A DNA stretch of 64,000 nucleotides. Source: Gammaproteobacteria bacterium (GTDB lineage: Bacteria; Pseudomonadota; Gammaproteobacteria; Thiohalomonadales; Thiohalomonadaceae). The translations under genes were made by a program, and so were the position numbers. Location of the stretch: NCBI GenBank assembly GCA_023228645.1, contig JALOAT010000008.1, positions 1 through 64,000 on the forward strand. The letters run 5' to 3'. Numbering within the stretch: position 1 is the first letter of the stretch; each line of letters starts with the position of its first letter. The notes beneath the pieces were generated by a model that saw only the letters and a program-made list of their open reading frames with translations, searched no databases and had not been told where the DNA came from. Of the stretch, positions 60,653 to 64,000 are shown piece by piece.

Positions 60653-61621
60653 ATGGATATCCACGCCGTATATAAGCTCGTGGAAACCGACCGCGGGGCG
60701 GTCGACCGACTGATTCACGAACGCCTGCATTCCGAGGTGGCGTTAGTGAATCAGATCGGCCACTACATCGTGAACAGCGGCGGCAAGCGCCTGCGGCCGG
60801 TGCTGGTGCTGCTCTCGGCCGGGGCCTTCGGCCATACCGGCACAGACCGGCTGGAACTCGCGGCGGTGATCGAATTCATCCACACCGCCACCCTGCTCCA
60901 CGACGACGTGGTCGATGCCTCCGACAAGCGCCGCGGCCGGGACACGGCCAATGCCGTGTGGGGCAATCAGGCCAGTGTGCTGGTAGGTGATTACCTCTAC
61001 TCGCGCGCGTTCCAGATGATGGTATCCGTGGGCAGCATGCGTGTCATGCAGATTCTCTCCGAGGCCACCAACACCATCGCCGAGGGCGAGGTGAAGCAAT
61101 TGTTGAACGTGCACAACGCGGACGTGACCGAGGCCGCGTATCTGGACGTCATTCACTGCAAGACCGCGAAGCTGTTCGAGGCCGCCGCGCAGATCGGCGC
61201 CGTCATCGCCGCTCGCTCCCCCGCCGAGGAACTGGCGATGGCGCGCTACGGCATGCACCTGGGCGCCGCCTATCAACTGGTCGATGACGTGCTCGACTAC
61301 AGCAGCTCCAGTGAAGAACTCGGCAAAAACGTCGGCGACGATCTCGCCGAAGGCAAGCCGACCCTGCCACTCATCTATGTACTTCAGCACGGCACTGCGC
61401 CGCAGAAGGCACTGGTGCGTCGCGCCATCGAGGAAGGTGGCAAGGAACACATTACGGCGATTACAGAAGCCATTGAAACCACCGGCGCCATCGCGTACAC
61501 TTCGCGCGCTGCGCAAGGTGAGGCGGAACAAGCCATCACCGCCCTCGAAATCATTCCCGAGTCGCCGTACAAACAGGCACTGATTTCGCTGGCACGGTTC
61601 TCCGTCGCGCGCACGTCTTGA
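60653..61621 (+). CDS. ispB: IspB, octaprenyl diphosphate synthase
   Basis: A 322-residue trans-prenyltransferase making the ubiquinone side chain. The first aspartate-rich motif is LLHDDVVDASDKRRG and the second is LVDDVLDYSSSSEELGKN. It diverges from rplU, the usual arrangement, and uses IPP from the IspH pathway. Confidence 0.96.
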   Translation: MDIHAVYKLVETDRGAVDRLIHERLHSEVALVNQIGHYIVNSGGKRLRPVLVLLSAGAFGHTGTDRLELAAVIEFIHTATLLHDDVVDASDKRRGRDTANAVWGNQASVLVGDYLYSRAFQMMVSVGSMRVMQILSEATNTIAEGEVKQLLNVHNADVTEAAYLDVIHCKTAKLFEAAAQIGAVIAARSPAEELAMARYGMHLGAAYQLVDDVLDYSSSSEELGKNVGDDLAEGKPTLPLIYVLQHGTAPQKALVRRAIEEGGKEHITAITEAIETTGAIAYTSRAAQGEAEQAITALEIIPESPYKQALISLARFSVARTS

Positions 61622-61630
61622 TGTTCACCG

Positions 61631-61707
61631 CGGGGTGTAGCTCAGCCTGGTAGAGCGCTACCTTCGGGAGGTAGAAGTCGCAGGTTCAATTCCTGTCACC
61701 CCGACCA
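61631..61707 (+). tRNA. tRNA-Pro (CGG)
   Basis: The cloverleaf begins CGGGGTGTAGCTCAGCCTGG. The anticodon stem CTACC/GGTAG holds loop TTCGGGA, giving CGG (proline codon CCG). It ends CACCCCGACCA with encoded CCA. Confidence 0.97.
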
Positions 61708-61718
61708 TCATTCCCGAA

Positions 61719-61746
61719 AAAAGCGGCCGAACGGCCGTTTTTTTTC
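61719..61746 (+). terminator. terminator after tRNA-Pro
   Basis: CGGCC, GAAC, GGCCG followed by eight T. It lies about 15 bp after the tRNA. Confidence 0.85.
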
Positions 61747-61822
61747 GCGCCTATGCTGTTGGTTTTTACTGACCGTTCGACTATGGATTAGGTAAACGCG
61801 GCACCGCCCGAGGGCCACCGCC

Positions 61823-62779
61823 ATGCGCCTCCTGATCACCCTGCTCGCACTCCTTCCCTTCGGCAGCATCGCAGGCGAGCAGCGCGAGGCACTCTACCCC
61901 GACAATCCCAACATGGCGGATGAGGCCGTCTTCGTTGCCGACACGGGGCTGACCCGCCTGGAATACGGCGGCCTGGAACCGAGTTGGCATCAACTCGAAG
62001 GGTTGTTCCCGCTCGAACCCGTGGTGGTGAACGATTTGGTCGTGGTGGGCAGCCCGGTGGGTATATTCGCACTCGATGCGGCGAGCGGCGCCATTCGCTG
62101 GCACGTGGCATCGTCACACACCCTGTACAGCCCCACCGTGATCGGCTCGACCGCCTACGTGGGCGGTGAAGACGGCAGCCTGCGCGCACTGGATCTCGAA
62201 GACGGTGACGTGCGCTGGCGTCAGGACCTCAGCGGCTGGGTGTTTTCACCGGCAGTGGTGGGGGATCAACTGGTCACGGGCGGCGGCGCCGGGGTGTTGT
62301 GGGGCGTCTCGGGCGAGGACGGATCAAAGCGTTGGCAAAGGACGACCGGCGAGGAACTGGTGTTCAGGCCCATCGCCGGCCGCGAGGGTCCGGTCTATAT
62401 CAGCACCGTGCAGGGCAAGCTGATTGCGGTGTCGGCCGACAACGGCGCCGTCGATTGGCAAACCACGCTCGATACGCCCAGCACCACCACAGTCTATGGC
62501 GATCGGCTTCTGCTCGGGCAGTTCAGCGGCCTGGTGGCCGCGTACAACCGCTATACGGGGGCGAAGATCTGGGAGCATCAGCTCAAGGGGCCGACCACCA
62601 TCCCCATCAAGATCCTCGACGGCAAGGTGGTGGCGATCACCGAGGAAGGCAACAGCGTGCTGCTCGACCTGGAAGACGGCCAGGTGCTCGAGGAAATCGA
62701 GCATGAAGAGCCGCCGCCGGCGGAACCGGATCCCGACAAGCCGGAATTTCTCGCCTCGGGTCCGTTCGCCAGCGACTGA
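61823..62779 (+). CDS. secreted PQQ-type beta-propeller protein (BamB-like)
   Basis: A 318-residue protein with a signal peptide (MRLLITLLALLPFGSIAG). Repeated blades follow: SGAIRWHV, DGDVRWRQDL, DGSKRWQRT, NGAVDWQTTL, TGAKIWEHQL. The repeats are typical of PQQ-binding-like or BamB propellers. The tail is acidic and proline-rich (EHEEPPPAEPDPDKPE). The lipobox expected of BamB is absent, so a BamB role is doubtful. It converges with ssb. Confidence 0.85.
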   Translation: MRLLITLLALLPFGSIAGEQREALYPDNPNMADEAVFVADTGLTRLEYGGLEPSWHQLEGLFPLEPVVVNDLVVVGSPVGIFALDAASGAIRWHVASSHTLYSPTVIGSTAYVGGEDGSLRALDLEDGDVRWRQDLSGWVFSPAVVGDQLVTGGGAGVLWGVSGEDGSKRWQRTTGEELVFRPIAGREGPVYISTVQGKLIAVSADNGAVDWQTTLDTPSTTTVYGDRLLLGQFSGLVAAYNRYTGAKIWEHQLKGPTTIPIKILDGKVVAITEEGNSVLLDLEDGQVLEEIEHEEPPPAEPDPDKPEFLASGPFASD

Positions 62780-62781
62780 AT

Positions 62782-63267
62782 CTAGAACGGGATATCGTCG
62801 TCGAAGTCGTCGAAGCCACCGCGCGGCGCAGGGGCGGACGAAGCCTTACCGTCATCGCGCGAGGGCGCCGCTGCCGCCGGTGCGGAACGCGGCTCATCGT
62901 AGTTCGCGCTACCGCCGCCGCCACCCGCACCACGGCCACCCAGCATCTGCATGTCGCTCACCACGATTTCGGTGGTGTAGCGGTCCTGGCCGTTCTTGTC
63001 CTGCCACTTGCGGGTGCGCAGGGAGCCTTCCACATAGACCTGGGAGCCCTTGCGCAGGTACTCACCGGCAATCTCCGCCAGTCTGTTGAAGAACACCACG
63101 GTGTGCCATTCCGTGCGTTCCTGGGTCTGGCCGGTCTGCTTGTCTTTCCACTGCTCACTGGTCGCGATGGTCACATTCGCCACCGCACCGCCGCTCGGCA
63201 TGTAGCGCACCTCGGGGTCCTTTCCGAGATTACCGACCAAAATTACCTTGTTTACGCCTCTTGCCAT
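62782..63267 (-). CDS. ssb: single-stranded DNA-binding protein
   Basis: A 161-residue SSB: OB fold at about 1-110 (NKVILVGNLGKDPEVRYMPS, EWHTVVFFNRLAEIAGEYL), a glycine-rich linker and the DFDDDIPF tail that recruits partners. The ATG at 63267 gives the normal MARGVNKV start. Upstream in-frame codons to 63537 are non-coding. Confidence 0.97.
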   Translation of the reverse strand: MARGVNKVILVGNLGKDPEVRYMPSGGAVANVTIATSEQWKDKQTGQTQERTEWHTVVFFNRLAEIAGEYLRKGSQVYVEGSLRTRKWQDKNGQDRYTTEIVVSDMQMLGGRGAGGGGGSANYDEPRSAPAAAAPSRDDGKASSAPAPRGGFDDFDDDIPF

Positions 63268-63308
63268 CTCACGCTCTCCACCATCTCGTCTCGTTTTTCC
63301 CGCTGTGC

Positions 63309-64000
63309 TCACGCACTGCGCGAGAACCGCCCCAAGGCCGCCGCATCCAATGCCTCGTTGTCCACCTTGAGGTAGGCCGTACGATCTTCCACATTTACCG
63401 CCACCTCCGCCACTCCGGGTACGGCGGCCAGTTCCAGTCTCAGCCGGTCGGCGCCGTGCAGGTCCATCTCGTCCAGGTGAAGGATGCGGGTGGACAGGTG
63501 CCGCGGCCGGCGCATGGTGGCCACCAGACCCAGCCACAGCAGGAGCACGGCGGCGCAGGCCAGGAACAGACCCTGAAAGCCATAGTCACCGAACATCCGT
63601 CCGCCCACCCAGCCGCCCATGAAGGCGCCCAGGAACTGGGCACTGGAATAGACCCCCATGGCGGTTCCTTTGCTCTCCACGGGCGCCAATTTCGAGACCA
63701 GCGACGGCAGGCTGGCCTCCAACAGGTTGAAGCCGATAAAAAAAACGCCCATCAGCAGCACCAGTGCGGTCAGGCCGGTGTGGAACTGTGCCAGGCCGAA
63801 CTCGGCCAGCACCAGGACCGCGACCGCCCCAACCAGCACCTGCTTCATGGCCCGTCGGCGCTCCGCCGCGATGATAAAGGGGATCGCCACGGCCATGGCG
63901 ACCACCATGACGGGCAGATACACCAGCCAGTGATCCCCAGGTGCCAGCCCGGCATCGCGCAAAGCCAGGGGCAGCGCCACGAAACCTGCCGTCAACACCA
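63309..64000 (-). CDS. MFS transporter, YajR-like (5' end outside window)
   Basis: The C-terminal 229 residues of a major facilitator superfamily protein. Hydrophobic helices (VLVGAVAVLVLAEFGL, ALVLLMGVFFIGFNLLEA) are followed by a cytosolic ferredoxin-like domain (residues about 165-229: EMDLHGADRLRLELAAVPGV, AEVAVNVEDRTAYLKVD), as in YajR. The start is beyond the right edge. The substrate is unknown. It lies upstream of ssb on the same strand. Confidence 0.85.
   Translation of the reverse strand, partial: VLTAGFVALPLALRDAGLAPGDHWLVYLPVMVVAMAVAIPFIIAAERRRAMKQVLVGAVAVLVLAEFGLAQFHTGLTALVLLMGVFFIGFNLLEASLPSLVSKLAPVESKGTAMGVYSSAQFLGAFMGGWVGGRMFGDYGFQGLFLACAAVLLLWLGLVATMRRPRHLSTRILHLDEMDLHGADRLRLELAAVPGVAEVAVNVEDRTAYLKVDNEALDAAALGRFSRSA

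Overview
The window looks like chromosomal DNA of a GC-rich gammaproteobacterium. The order ribF-ileS-lspA-fkpB-ispH, the block rplU-rpmA-obgE-proB beside rpsT and murJ, the tamA-tamB pair, ampD-ampE, ptsP-rppH and an octaprenyl diphosphate synthase all fit that group. The sequence does not settle the genus.

Layout. 1-5.1 kb: end of an unrecognised gene, a UdgX-type uracil-DNA glycosylase, a small hypothetical protein, ptsP and rppH (minus strand) and a HAD phosphatase. 5.2-7 kb: BtuC/BtuD-like permease and ATPase. 7.2-13.6 kb: a ParA-like ATPase, then tamB and tamA. 13.6-15.6 kb: repeat-rich spacer, a cobalamin riboswitch, a TonB-like protein and a cob(I)alamin adenosyltransferase. 15.7-17.6 kb: malate dehydrogenase and an NAD(P)-dependent reductase-like protein. 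17.6-32.4 kb: a complete type I-E CRISPR-Cas locus. 32.6-38.1 kb: a WYL regulator and two overlapping c-di-GMP genes. 38.2-49.4 kb: pepN, a histidine phosphatase, ampE, ampD, an alanine symporter, nadC, a lipoprotein, a lipoprotein metallopeptidase, tRNA-Thr, a Fur-family regulator and thiO. 49.5-63.3 kb: core housekeeping genes with tRNA-Pro, a beta-propeller protein and ssb. The right edge cuts a YajR-like MFS gene.

The CRISPR-Cas locus is read leftwards: cas3, cas8e, cse2, cas7, cas5, cas6e, a Phd/PIN toxin-antitoxin pair, cas1, cas2, a terminator, a short leader and an array of 85 repeats and 84 spacers. The most interesting object is in the cas3-cas8e gap. Two degenerate CRISPR repeats on the opposite strand flank a short 21-nt pseudo-spacer. 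The first keeps the 5' handle, the second keeps the Cas6e hairpin, and a terminator-like hairpin follows. The pseudo-spacer matches 16 of 21 bases of a site 68 bp upstream, which sits beside an ATG PAM and abuts the -35 box of the best cas8e promoter. Two of the five mismatches fall at positions 6 and 12, which Cascade flips out. This is the architecture expected of a crRNA-like guide that lets Cascade repress its own operon (CreR-type autoregulation). A competing reading, a repeated protein operator, is also given.

Other notable points are the toxin-antitoxin pair with its own operator inside the cas operon, a WYL regulator upstream of cas3 whose C-terminus runs into a REP-like element, the B12 riboswitch unit, and near-identical composite inverted-repeat elements on both sides of rpsT.
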